Positions 30,520-38,610 of a DNA stretch of 40,774 bases are shown here, piece after piece. The notes beneath the pieces were generated by a model. That model saw only the letters and a list, made by a program, of their open reading frames with translations. It made no database searches and was not told where the DNA came from. Each line of letters starts with the position of its first letter. Within the stretch, counting starts at the first letter, position 1. The position numbers and the translations under genes were made by a program. Origin of the DNA: JBCCZC01 sp039188505. Its GTDB lineage: Bacteria; Pseudomonadota; Gammaproteobacteria; Xanthomonadales; SZUA-38. The stretch lies in the NCBI GenBank assembly GCA_039188505.1, contig JBCCZC010000007.1:1-40774 (forward strand). Direction: 5' to 3'.

Positions 30520-31442
30520 GGTCCGTCCTCCTCACCGGGCCCGTAGCTCGGTTTCGGGCTGCCCAGGAGCAGGCTCTGGGGATCGCGCTGGATCGTCTGG
30601 GCGAGATCCGCAAGCTGGTCGAGGGTCAGCCGCAGCGTCTCGAGCGTCTCCTCGACCTCGGCGAGCGTTCCGCCCTGCATGGCGAGCAAGAGCCGATCGA
30701 GGGACCGGGTTGCGCCCGTCATGGTGGTGATCAGCTCGTCGAGGCCCGCGGTCTGCGTGGTCACGCTATCGGCAGCGCCGCCGATCTGGTCCATGGCCGC
30801 GGTGAAACTCTCCAGCGCCGGCGGCAAGCGTTCGAGCGACGCGGGCAGGTCCGCGAGCGAGCTTTCCAGCTGATCCTCCAGCGCGATGAAGCGGGTGACC
30901 GCGATTTCCGCGTTCGCGAGGATCGACTCAATCCTGGCCCGGTTCTCCTCTCCCGAGAGCGTCTTCAGGTTTCTCGCCAGCGCTTCGAATTCGCCGAGAG
31001 CGGACTCGACCGCATCGGTGAGTCGCTCGACGACCTGCAGGCGCAAAGGAATGAGCGCAGGGCGCTCTTCGGAACTGGCGAGGCGGTTTCCGAGGCTCCC
31101 GTCGTTGTAGAGGGTCAGGTCGTATTCGACGGTGATCCCGCGCAGCTTGAGCTGGGCGTAGGTGTTTTCGCCCAGCGGGACGTCGGCGAGAACGTCGATC
31201 AGGATTCGCACCCGGTCATAGTTTCCGGGAACGAAGCCGATCTCGCGCACCGTCCCGACCTCGACACCCTTGTAGTAGACGCGCGACCGGACGTCCAGGC
31301 CCTCGATCGACTGCCGGGTCTCGACGAGATAGGGCACGCTCGGCGGCTGCCGGTCGCCGAACAGAAGCACCGCACCCGTCAGCAGCACGCTCGCCAGAAC
31401 GACGAAGAGGCCGGTCTTCAGCGCATGGGAGTCGGATTCCAT
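30516..31442 (-). CDS. MCE-domain lipid-binding protein (MlaD/PqiB-like)
   Basis: The protein has 308 residues. One N-terminal membrane helix (about 10-28) anchors it in the inner membrane. A single MCE domain follows (about 40-115: SIEGLDVRSRVYYKGVEVGTVREI). The rest is a long helical region (about 140-300) with repeated Leu heptads that could form a needle-like tunnel, as in single-MCE proteins of the LetB/PqiB/MlaD class. It takes part in lipid movement between membranes. The start shares one base with the ATPase stop and its own stop overlaps the lipoprotein start. Confidence 0.9.
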   Translation of the reverse strand: MESDSHALKTGLFVVLASVLLTGAVLLFGDRQPPSVPYLVETRQSIEGLDVRSRVYYKGVEVGTVREIGFVPGNYDRVRILIDVLADVPLGENTYAQLKLRGITVEYDLTLYNDGSLGNRLASSEERPALIPLRLQVVERLTDAVESALGEFEALARNLKTLSGEENRARIESILANAEIAVTRFIALEDQLESSLADLPASLERLPPALESFTAAMDQIGGAADSVTTQTAGLDELITTMTGATRSLDRLLLAMQGGTLAEVEETLETLRLTLDQLADLAQTIQRDPQSLLLGSPKPSYGPGEEDGP

Positions 31443-32197
31443 CAGCCGTCCCGGAAGTAGTCCTTGATGAAAGGATGATCGACCTGCCGGACCGCTTCAA
31501 CCGGACCGAGGGCGATCAGCTTGCGGTCTGCGAGCACGGCGACCCGATCGCTGACGGCCTCGAGCGTCTCTCGATCATGGGTGATCATCACGACCGTGAG
31601 CCCAAGGGAGGCGCGCAGCTCGGCGATCAGCGCCACGAAGCGCCGGGCCGAAAGCGGGTCAAGGCCGGAGGTTGGCTCGTCAAGGAACACGAGCTCGGGA
31701 TCGCGCGCGAGCGCGCGCGCGAGCGCCGCCCGCTTGATCATGCCGCCAGAGAGGTCTGCCGGCAGGCGTTCCCCGTCCACCGGCTTCAGGCCCGCCAGGA
31801 ACAGCTTCAGGTTCACGATCGGGCGAATGAGGTCGCGCGGGAAGCCGTCCAGCTCACGGAGCGGAAAGCCGACGTTCTCGGCGACCGTCAGCGCGGTGAA
31901 GAGCGCGCCGTGCTGGAACAGGACACCGGAGTGCCGGGCCGTGGTGCGGCTGCGCTCGCGGACGCCGCCGGTGAGCGGTTCGCCGAAGACCTCGACCGTT
32001 CCCGCTGTCGGGACCCGGAGGCCGATCATGCAGTTGAGCAGCACGGTCTTGCCGCTGCCCGATCCGCCAACGACGCTCAGTACCTCACCGGGACGGACCT
32101 CGAGGTCGATGCCGTTGTGGACGACATGGTCGCCGAAGCGGTTCACGATGCCGCGGACCGCGATCGGGGCGGGCGTCTTCCCGGCGCCCGCTGTCAC
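31442..32197 (-). CDS. ABC transporter ATPase (MlaF-like)
   Basis: The protein has 251 residues from a GTG at 32197 that overlaps the permease stop (GTGA). Walker A is GGSGSGKTVLLN, the Q-loop is VLFQHGALF, the signature is LSGGMIKRAALARALA and Walker B is LVFLDEPTSGLD. The H-loop is ITHD. LSGGM with two further basic residues is characteristic of MlaF-type ATPases. The frame is open further upstream but there overlaps the permease gene. It powers the adjacent MlaE-like permease and MCE protein. Confidence 0.92.
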   Translation of the reverse strand: MTAGAGKTPAPIAVRGIVNRFGDHVVHNGIDLEVRPGEVLSVVGGSGSGKTVLLNCMIGLRVPTAGTVEVFGEPLTGGVRERSRTTARHSGVLFQHGALFTALTVAENVGFPLRELDGFPRDLIRPIVNLKLFLAGLKPVDGERLPADLSGGMIKRAALARALARDPELVFLDEPTSGLDPLSARRFVALIAELRASLGLTVVMITHDRETLEAVSDRVAVLADRKLIALGPVEAVRQVDHPFIKDYFRDG

Positions 32198-33270
32198 GGT
32201 AGCGACCGGAAGAGGATGGCGAAGATCGCGTCCAGGAGAATGATGCTGCTGATCGCGAGCACGACCGACCGGGTCGTCTCCTGGGCCAGGCTCTGCGTAT
32301 TGGCCTGCGCGGACAGCCCGGCATGGCAGGCGATCAATCCGATCGACAGGCCGAAGATCACGGCCTTGAAGAGCCCGATCAGGAGGTGGCCGAGGGGCAC
32401 GTCGTTGGCCAGGCCAGCGATGAACGTTGCCGGCGCGAGATCGAGTTCGACCCAGCCGGAGACCATGCCCCCGAGAAGCGCCGCGATGTTGGTGCAAACC
32501 ACGAGCAGGGGCAGGGTGATCGCCAGCGCCAGCGTGCGAGGCAGGACCAGGCGAAGCGAGTGCGAGATCCCGAGCGCGGAAAGCGCATCGAGCTCCTGCG
32601 TCAGACGCATGGCGCCAAGGCCCGCGGTGATGGCCGAGCCGGAACGACCCGCGATAACGATTGCCGCCAGCATGGGCCCGAGTTCCCGCACGACGCCGAT
32701 GCCGAGGATCAGCGGCAAGAATGATTCGGCCCCGTACTGCCGGAGCTGGAGGGAGGACAGGTAGCTCAGGACAATGCCGATCAGGACCCCAACGACGCAG
32801 ACGATCGGCAGCGCCGTGACGCTGGTCCGGTAGGCCGCGGCCGAGAGTTCACGCCACGGCATGAGCGCCGGGCGCCGGGCCACCAGGAGGAGATCAAGAA
32901 CGAAACGCCCCAGGACCTGCAGCACCCCGGGCGCGGTCTCCAGCCAGCCCGGTCCGGTGCCACCGCGATCGCGCCGACCGGCATGGTGGAGTTCCTCGGG
33001 ACCCAGCTCGGCCAGCCGATCGAAGATCGTCTCAGCGTGTCCTGGCAGTTGCAGACGCGCCGGGCGCCGCTGACCCCAGCGCTGCCACAGCAGCACCGCG
33101 GTCGCCGTATCGAGGCGCTCGACATCCCCCAGATCCCAGGTGACCGCATCCGACTCCCGGTCTCCTAGGGCCGCGGCGAGGTCGCGCCGGGCGTCGGCCA
33201 CGTCCTCGGGATCAAAGCGGCCCGCCAGGCGGATGCGATCCGTTCCCTCAAGTGCGATCATCGCCGACAT
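32194..33270 (-). CDS. MlaE-like permease with N-terminal STAS domain
   Basis: The protein has 358 residues. The C-terminal two thirds (about 110-358) are an MlaE-type permease with family stretches LGIGVVRELGPMLAAIVIAG, GSAITAGLGAMRLTQELDA and VPLGHLLIGLFKAVIFG. The first about 90 residues read as a STAS-like domain (LAGRFDPEDVADARRDL, LDTATAVLLWQRW). In E. coli the STAS partner is a separate protein, MlaB; here it is fused to the permease, as in some other bacteria. ATG at 33270 is chosen; a second ATG at 33261 is possible. It is the first gene of the operon, divergent from slyX. Confidence 0.9.
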   Translation of the reverse strand: MSAMIALEGTDRIRLAGRFDPEDVADARRDLAAALGDRESDAVTWDLGDVERLDTATAVLLWQRWGQRRPARLQLPGHAETIFDRLAELGPEELHHAGRRDRGGTGPGWLETAPGVLQVLGRFVLDLLLVARRPALMPWRELSAAAYRTSVTALPIVCVVGVLIGIVLSYLSSLQLRQYGAESFLPLILGIGVVRELGPMLAAIVIAGRSGSAITAGLGAMRLTQELDALSALGISHSLRLVLPRTLALAITLPLLVVCTNIAALLGGMVSGWVELDLAPATFIAGLANDVPLGHLLIGLFKAVIFGLSIGLIACHAGLSAQANTQSLAQETTRSVVLAISSIILLDAIFAILFRSLP

Positions 33271-33310
33271 CGTACACGGGCGAAGGCCCCCGCAAATGAT
33301 CGGAAGCGAC

Positions 33311-33529
33311 ATGAGCAATGACACCCAGACCGCCCGCCTCGAGGATCTGGAGGCGCGGATCGCCTTCCAGGAGCGGACCATCGAGACCCTCAGCGACGCC
33401 CTGGCGGCCCAGCAGGTGACGATCGAGGCGCTGCGCCGCCAGCTCGATCATCTGAGCGTGCGCTTTCGCGACATGTCCGACACGCTTTCCAACATCGACC
33501 CGTCGCACGAGCCGCCGCCCCACTACTGA
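33311..33529 (+). CDS. slyX: SlyX family protein
   Basis: The protein has 72 residues. The helical heptad body (RLEDLEARIAFQERTIETLS) and the proline-histidine C-terminus (EPPPHY) are diagnostic of SlyX. It forms a short coiled coil; its role is not established. It lies 40 bases from the divergent transporter operon. Confidence 0.9.
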   Translation: MSNDTQTARLEDLEARIAFQERTIETLSDALAAQQVTIEALRRQLDHLSVRFRDMSDTLSNIDPSHEPPPHY

Positions 33530-33560
33530 TCGATTCGCGGCCTGCGCGGCGCAGGGTGCG

Positions 33561-33580
33561 CCACCTCGTGCCTGAGGTGG
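33561..33580. terminator. Hairpin between slyX and the kinase gene
   Basis: CCACCTC and GAGGTGG enclose a 6-base loop, 31 bases after the slyX stop, between convergent genes. No T-run follows. Confidence 0.4.
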
Positions 33581-33692
33581 TCCGCTCCGATCTTCAGCGT
33601 GACGAACAGGACCTGTCCGCGCTCCGTAGTGGTAGCCAGCCCGTCAGCGACCAAGACAAGGAGCACGCCTGACGGAGCCGGAAGCACCCCGA

Positions 33693-36311
33693 TCAATCCG
33701 GCGCGCGCTGGCGCCGCTCGTAGGGGCTGATCATCAGTACCCGGTATCGATCGGCCTCCTCGTGCCGGCCCAGTCCGTCGAGGGCGGCGACGAGCTTGCC
33801 GGCGATATACCGTCGCCACGGCCCCTCGTGATCGGACCCTGTCCTCGACTCCAGCGCGGTTGCGAGTCTGGCGATGCAGGCATCGTTTGCTTCGATGCAT
33901 GCGGCGGCGCCCTCGAGCCCGTGCAGGAGATACGTCCAGGACGGCTCGAGCATCACGAGCGTCCGGGCGTCGTCGAGGATGGTCCTCGCACCGTCCGGAT
34001 CGCCCTCCTCGACGCGAACGGCTGCCTTCACCGCGAGGAAGTAGAAGCCGCGATGATCGGCATTGGCGCGATCGAGCTCGTTGACCCACAGCTGCCATCG
34101 CTCTTCACGCTCACCGCTGGAAATCAGGGTGTGCACGAGCCCGGCAACACGCGGGGCCCGGAGCATCGGTGAAGTGGCCACCGCCAGCGACCGTTCATAG
34201 GCGTCGATCGCGGCCCCGAGGGCGCCGTAGCCATGGTTCAGGGACCCGCGCTCCGCGGCCACCCACGACTCGGCCCAGGGTGCTCCGCTGGCAAGTTCTC
34301 TGCCGCGATCCAACCAGGCCTGCGCCTCATCGTATTCGCCGCGGTCCTGGAGGATTTCGGCGACAACCGTTGCCGGCACAATTCGGTCGGTGCGAGCTTC
34401 AGCGCTCTCGCTGGAAACCCACCAGTCGCGCGCTACTTGAAGGGCCTCATCCCTTCGTCCGATCTCGCTGAGCGCCGAGGCATAGGCCCGAAGCCAGCCT
34501 GGAAGCTCGTAGGACCAGAGTGCGGGATCCTTGCGGACCACGGGGAGGACCTCGCTGAAGAGCTCGATAGCTTCGGCCTCGCCGTCGGCGTACGCGCTCA
34601 GCTTTGCCAGCTGGCCCTTGGCCTGGAGCATCCAGGTCTCGTCGTAGGCATCTCCCTGCGCTGTGAGCAACGCGACCAGCGCGCGCGCGTGCTCGAGTCC
34701 TTCGGCGTCCCGATCCTTCCGGTAGGCCAGTTCGACCTTCGCGCGAAGGATCTCGATGTCGAGATCGATCTGCTCGAAGTCGAAGGGACGACTGCCCCAA
34801 TTCCAGGACTCGAACGCGTTCTGCTCCTCCAGCCAGGCGACCAGTGCCTCGGTCGCGGCGATATCGACGTCAGTCCAATACCGCAGGGCGGCGGTGAAGT
34901 AGGTGCTGGCGGATTCCCAGCCGAGTCCGAAGTGCGATTGACCGACCACGCGTCCGAAACGCTCCGTCGCGTCGGTGACGTAGCCGGCATAGTCGAGGCC
35001 GCTCCCCGGAGCGACGAACCGGTGGACCCCGTTGAGCGTGACGAAGTATTCGTTCGCCAGCCTGTCGGTGTCGGACATCCCCTTGAACTCCGCGTACAGG
35101 CCCTGGAAGAGGAGCATCGCGAGCACGATGAATGCCACCGCAACGCGATGGCGTCGGAGGAATTTTCGGCCCGTGTAGGTCCAGGATCGCGGCTTGGCCT
35201 TTACCGGTCGATTCTCGAGGAATCGCGACAGGTCGGCCTCGAATTCGGCGACGCCTTCATAGCGATCCTCACGGCGTTTCTCGATCGCTTTCATGACGAC
35301 CGCGGAAAGGTCGCCCCGGATCGCCTTGCGCAGCTGCTTGGGCTTCAGCGAACGCTTCGTCGCCACGTGGGCGGTCTTCGTCTTGACCGACTTCAGGCGG
35401 GCAGCGAGGGACGGCCTCTCCTCGTAGCGGACGACGCGCAGGATTTCGTCGAAGGCCTTGCCCGAGAACGCTGCCTTGCCGAAGGGCGGGAAACCGACCG
35501 TCAGCTCGTAGAGAACGACGCCCAGCGCGTAGACATCGGTCCGCGTATCGACGTCGAGGGCATCGCGGACGGCCTGCTCGGGGCTCGTGTAGTCGGGCGT
35601 GCCGATGAATACGCCGTGCTGCGTGTGCAGCGTCAGCTCGGTCAGGCGCTGCTGCGTGGACTTGGCGACGCCGAAGTCGATGATCTTGACGACGGGTCTG
35701 CCGTCCTTTTCCGCGACGAGGATGTTGGCGGGCTTGAGGTCGCGATGGATCAGCCCCTTCTGGTGCGCATGGCGAACGCCCTGGCAGACCTGCCGGAACA
35801 GCGTGATCCGAGCGCGGATGCTCAGGCGCTGTCGATCGCAGTAGACCGTGATCGGGACCCCCGGGACATGCTCCATCACGAAGTACGGCCGACCGCGGGG
35901 CGTAGCGCCCGCGTCGAATACGGCCGCGATGTTCGGATGCGACATGAGTGCCAGTGCCTGGCGCTCGGCCTCGAAGCGGGATAGCACCTCGCGCGTATCC
36001 ATGCCGAGCTTGATCACCTTGATGGCGACCTTTCGGGTGACGGGCTCGCGCTGCTCGGCCAGAAACACGGCCCCCATCCCGCCCTCGCCCAGCTTCTGGA
36101 GGAGTCGGTAGGGGCCAATGGCGTCACCGGCGCTGAAATCGAGGGGTGATGCCGGTTTCGCGGTTCGCCGCGCCAGCTCCGAGGTGACGGCTTCCTCGAG
36201 AGTCCTGTCACCGCCGCAGGCACGCTCGATCCAGGCCTCCCGCTCGTCAGCAGGAAGCCGAAGCGTGGCTTCGGCAAGCTCCTGGATGCGCGCTTCGCTC
36301 AACGACCGCAT
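33693..36311 (-). CDS. Membrane Ser/Thr protein kinase with TPR-like C-terminal half
   Basis: The protein has 872 residues from an ATG at 36311, chosen because GAGGGA lies 6 bases upstream; an ATG seven codons earlier has no such site. A helical N-terminal segment (about 5-45) precedes a Hanks-type kinase: GEGGMGAVFLAEQ (near 75), VAIKVIK (catalytic Lys near 98), HRDLKPANIL (near 187), IIDFGVAKS and GTPDYTSPEQA. All catalytic residues are present. A membrane helix follows at about 387-406. The outer about 450 residues are helical repeats resembling TPRs, probably periplasmic. A kinase with a TPR sensor fits a signalling hub; no phosphatase gene is adjacent. Confidence 0.92.
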   Translation of the reverse strand: MRSLSEARIQELAEATLRLPADEREAWIERACGGDRTLEEAVTSELARRTAKPASPLDFSAGDAIGPYRLLQKLGEGGMGAVFLAEQREPVTRKVAIKVIKLGMDTREVLSRFEAERQALALMSHPNIAAVFDAGATPRGRPYFVMEHVPGVPITVYCDRQRLSIRARITLFRQVCQGVRHAHQKGLIHRDLKPANILVAEKDGRPVVKIIDFGVAKSTQQRLTELTLHTQHGVFIGTPDYTSPEQAVRDALDVDTRTDVYALGVVLYELTVGFPPFGKAAFSGKAFDEILRVVRYEERPSLAARLKSVKTKTAHVATKRSLKPKQLRKAIRGDLSAVVMKAIEKRREDRYEGVAEFEADLSRFLENRPVKAKPRSWTYTGRKFLRRHRVAVAFIVLAMLLFQGLYAEFKGMSDTDRLANEYFVTLNGVHRFVAPGSGLDYAGYVTDATERFGRVVGQSHFGLGWESASTYFTAALRYWTDVDIAATEALVAWLEEQNAFESWNWGSRPFDFEQIDLDIEILRAKVELAYRKDRDAEGLEHARALVALLTAQGDAYDETWMLQAKGQLAKLSAYADGEAEAIELFSEVLPVVRKDPALWSYELPGWLRAYASALSEIGRRDEALQVARDWWVSSESAEARTDRIVPATVVAEILQDRGEYDEAQAWLDRGRELASGAPWAESWVAAERGSLNHGYGALGAAIDAYERSLAVATSPMLRAPRVAGLVHTLISSGEREERWQLWVNELDRANADHRGFYFLAVKAAVRVEEGDPDGARTILDDARTLVMLEPSWTYLLHGLEGAAACIEANDACIARLATALESRTGSDHEGPWRRYIAGKLVAALDGLGRHEEADRYRVLMISPYERRQRAPD

Positions 36312-36454
36312 TCCCGTTCCCTCGAATGCCATATTCGGTCACGGGCATGCTTCGGTCCAGTCTCCGCTGCCTGGGTGAGCGTCCTGCGTCACCGCCGCGA
36401 CACGGAGAGTCCTCGAAGTCGGTCCCCGGCAGGGCACATCATCCCGCTCGGAGA

Positions 36455-37600
36455 TCAGGCTGGGTCTTCGGCCAATGCCGCGTCCACGAGGCCGTTGAAG
36501 GTCTCGAGCGCGCCTTCGAAGCGGCCGAACAGCAGATCTTCATTGGCCCCGCTGGAAAGCCCGGCCTGGATCGATTCGCCGATCGTGAAGTCCTCGGCGA
36601 GGGTCGTCATCGTGATCGCCTGATTTCGCTCCCAATGCTCGGCCTGGCCCGCATTGATCTCGCTGGCGGGCGCCAGCGTGGCGATCCGCAGGCGCGTTTG
36701 GGCGGCGGAAACGGGCGTCATCCAGATCCACGCGATGTGGTCCTGCATGACCAGCAGCTGGGTGTTGGGAAACAGCGAGTAGAGCACGTTGGCATGGGTC
36801 CGGATGTCCCATTCGGCCTCGGGCGCCTCGGCGAGACCGGCCACGGATTCTCGCGGGAGGATCGAGCGCAGATGGCGGCCGAAGGCCCGGTAGCTCGAGA
36901 GGTTGTCCATGAAATGGGGGCCGATCGTGTTCCGGTGCGTGACCTTGAAGTGGTAGGCCTCGATGCCGCCCTCGACCAGCAGCTTCCAGTTAGCCGCGCA
37001 GTCGAGGTCTGCGGTGGCGGCGATGCCGTGGTTTTCGAGGTCGAGCCAGGCGAGCTCATCCTCGAGCGCCGCGAAGTTCTCATCGAAGCGACCGTCCGCG
37101 CCGGGTGTTCCGACGATCCAGATGAAGCCGAGGCGCTCGGCGACGGGTAGCTCGCGCAGCCCGCGCGACGCCTTGTCGATGCCGGGGAACCCCTGTTTCT
37201 CGTGTGGAATCGCCCGCAGCTGGCCCGTATTGCGGTAGGTCCAGGCGTGGTACGGGCAAGAAAATGCCGATCGGCAACCCCGTTCCTCGTGCACGAGTCG
37301 CGCGCCGCGGTGCCGACAGACGTTGAGAAATGCGCGCACCTGGCCAGTCTTGTCGCGCGTGAGCAGCACGGGCAGGTCGGCGATCGACCGGGTGAGGAAG
37401 CTGTTCGGTTCGGCCAGCTCGCTGGCGTGCGCGGCCACCAGGGGATGCCGGCGGAAGATCCGCTCCCGCTCCCGCTGGAACTGCAGGTCGCCATAGCGAT
37501 CCGCGGGGGAACGCGTGGGCTTATCGTCGAGAAAGGCGGAGCCGGAGCCCTTCAGGTCGATGAGCTCACGCAGCAGCTCGATGGAAGTGGTGCGATCCAT
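36455..37600 (-). CDS. Rieske non-haem iron oxygenase, large subunit
   Basis: The protein has 381 residues from an ATG at 37600 with GGGGAG upstream. The Rieske cluster ligands are Cys95-x-His97 and Cys115-x2-His118 (NVCRHRGARL, SCPYHAW). The catalytic domain has NWKLLVEGGIEAYHFKVTH, supplying the iron-binding His residues and the bridging acidic residue region. Such enzymes hydroxylate or demethylate aromatic or quaternary-amine compounds using electrons from a reductase, which is not encoded nearby. Its promoter is framed by two CTTAC-N6-GTAAG palindromes, implying repression by a TetR-type regulator and induction by a substrate-like ligand. Confidence 0.9.
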   Translation of the reverse strand: MDRTTSIELLRELIDLKGSGSAFLDDKPTRSPADRYGDLQFQRERERIFRRHPLVAAHASELAEPNSFLTRSIADLPVLLTRDKTGQVRAFLNVCRHRGARLVHEERGCRSAFSCPYHAWTYRNTGQLRAIPHEKQGFPGIDKASRGLRELPVAERLGFIWIVGTPGADGRFDENFAALEDELAWLDLENHGIAATADLDCAANWKLLVEGGIEAYHFKVTHRNTIGPHFMDNLSSYRAFGRHLRSILPRESVAGLAEAPEAEWDIRTHANVLYSLFPNTQLLVMQDHIAWIWMTPVSAAQTRLRIATLAPASEINAGQAEHWERNQAITMTTLAEDFTIGESIQAGLSSGANEDLLFGRFEGALETFNGLVDAALAEDPA

Positions 37601-37626
37601 GGTGGTTCTCCCCGGCAGCATCTGCC

Positions 37627-37642
37627 CTTACCGACTGGTAAG
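37627..37642. promoter_or_regulatory. Operator site 3 at the Rieske gene
   Basis: CTTAC-CGACTG-GTAAG lies just downstream of the -10 box of the Rieske promoter, about where transcription would begin. Read as CTTACC-N4-GGTAAG it is a 6+6 perfect palindrome. Confidence 0.7.
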
Positions 37643-37644
37643 AA

Positions 37645-37673
37645 AGCTTACTTACCACTCGGTAAGGCGTCAA
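37645..37673 (-). promoter_or_regulatory. Promoter of the Rieske oxygenase gene
   Basis: On the minus strand TTGACG (37673-37668) and TAAGCT (37650-37645) are exactly 17 bases apart. One operator lies within the spacer and another just after the -10. Confidence 0.6.
37651..37666. promoter_or_regulatory. Operator site 4 at the Rieske gene
   Basis: CTTAC-CACTCG-GTAAG fills the spacer between -35 and -10 of the Rieske promoter. Its centre is 24 bases from that of site 3. The left arm with flank, TACTTACC, is identical to that of site 1 at the tetR gene. Confidence 0.7.
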
Positions 37674-37730
37674 GGTTTCGGGGGGTCGGTCGGTTCTGCC
37701 GGCAGCGCCGTGACGGGGGCGCGGCGTCGC

Positions 37731-38303
37731 TCAGATCGCGTCGCCGGCTTCGGCCTCCTGGAGCTTGCGCAGAAGGTCACGGTTGAGTTCGCTGCTGTCG
37801 CCGCCCCCGAACACGATGGCACCGGAGCTGTAGGTCGTGCCGAAGGTTTCGGCTGCGCCATGGACCTGACTGATTCCGGAGAGCAGGAACTCCGGAGTCA
37901 GGCTGCCGAGCGGATGGATGAAGACGCTGAAAAGCATGTCCTGTGCGATCGCGTAGCGGGCGTCGAGGGCGGAATCGAAGTTGGCCTGGAGCATTCGCAG
38001 CCAGGTCTCCGGCGGCAGCGCGTCCGCGCGGATGATCGGTGTCATGATTCGCATGCGATTCGCGCCGGCGTCGGCGACGACGAGGATGCTCCGCTCCTGA
38101 ATCGTGAGCTGCCAGTTCGCGTTTTCATGGCGCAGCTCGCTATCCAGGCGCCGCAGGATCCCATCGAGCCGATCGACGGTCATGGCCGTCGGCGCCGTCG
38201 CTGCGCCCGGGCTCGTCTCCGCCTCCGGTGCCGGCGTTTCCTGGGCGCAGGCTGTGAGGGTCAGGGCCAGCAGCGCTGGCAGGATCATGATGCGGATCGA
38301 CAT
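37731..38303 (-). CDS. Lipoprotein with YbjN/CesT-like domain, unknown function
   Basis: The protein has 190 residues with a lipobox (LLALTLTAC, Cys19) and a Pro/Ala-rich linker to about residue 40. The mature domain (about 45-165) has LPPETWLRMLQANFDSALDARYAIAQDM, a helix-strand pattern reminiscent of YbjN and type III chaperone-like proteins; this is a weak resemblance only. It is upstream of the Rieske gene in transcription direction, but the operator-promoter between them shows they are separate units. Confidence 0.7.
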   Translation of the reverse strand: MSIRIMILPALLALTLTACAQETPAPEAETSPGAATAPTAMTVDRLDGILRRLDSELRHENANWQLTIQERSILVVADAGANRMRIMTPIIRADALPPETWLRMLQANFDSALDARYAIAQDMLFSVFIHPLGSLTPEFLLSGISQVHGAAETFGTTYSSGAIVFGGGDSSELNRDLLRKLQEAEAGDAI

Positions 38304-38610
38304 GGGGCGGCGCTCTTGTTGGGGTTCCTCGGAGTTGACCGGGACGACCGCCGATCGCTCGCAACAAGCGATGATTGTCCGTGGGCTCCCGTCAGGGCGT
38401 TTCCGGACTCATGGCCACCCTCTTGCGAATCCGGGCCTGCGTGTACGCGTCGGAGGACAGGGGATGTCCCGGCCGAACTTCCCGTCCCGCACCGTCACCT
38501 TCCGGTCTGAGCCACCGCCATCCAACGCGACTTCCCCGGCAGCCGCGCGGCGCGGAGCCGCGTTCGATCCATCGGCGGAAGCGGTCAGGCGTAGCGCCCG
38601 GATCGGCGCT
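38304..38610. other. 307-bp gap, no gene recognised
   Basis: This gap separates the lipoprotein gene start from the end of the GGDEF-EAL gene. A small hairpin (ATCGCT at 38354-38359 with AGCGAT at 38367-38372) lies near the lipoprotein side. I see no convincing promoter pair, terminator or coding frame with a family resemblance. Confidence 0.4.

Noticed and set aside
33523..33692. Minus-strand open frame downstream of the kinase gene with a mildly hydrophobic stretch.
   Set aside because: The frame continues antisense and out of phase through the kinase gene, has no start or ribosome site of its own, and no family resemblance.
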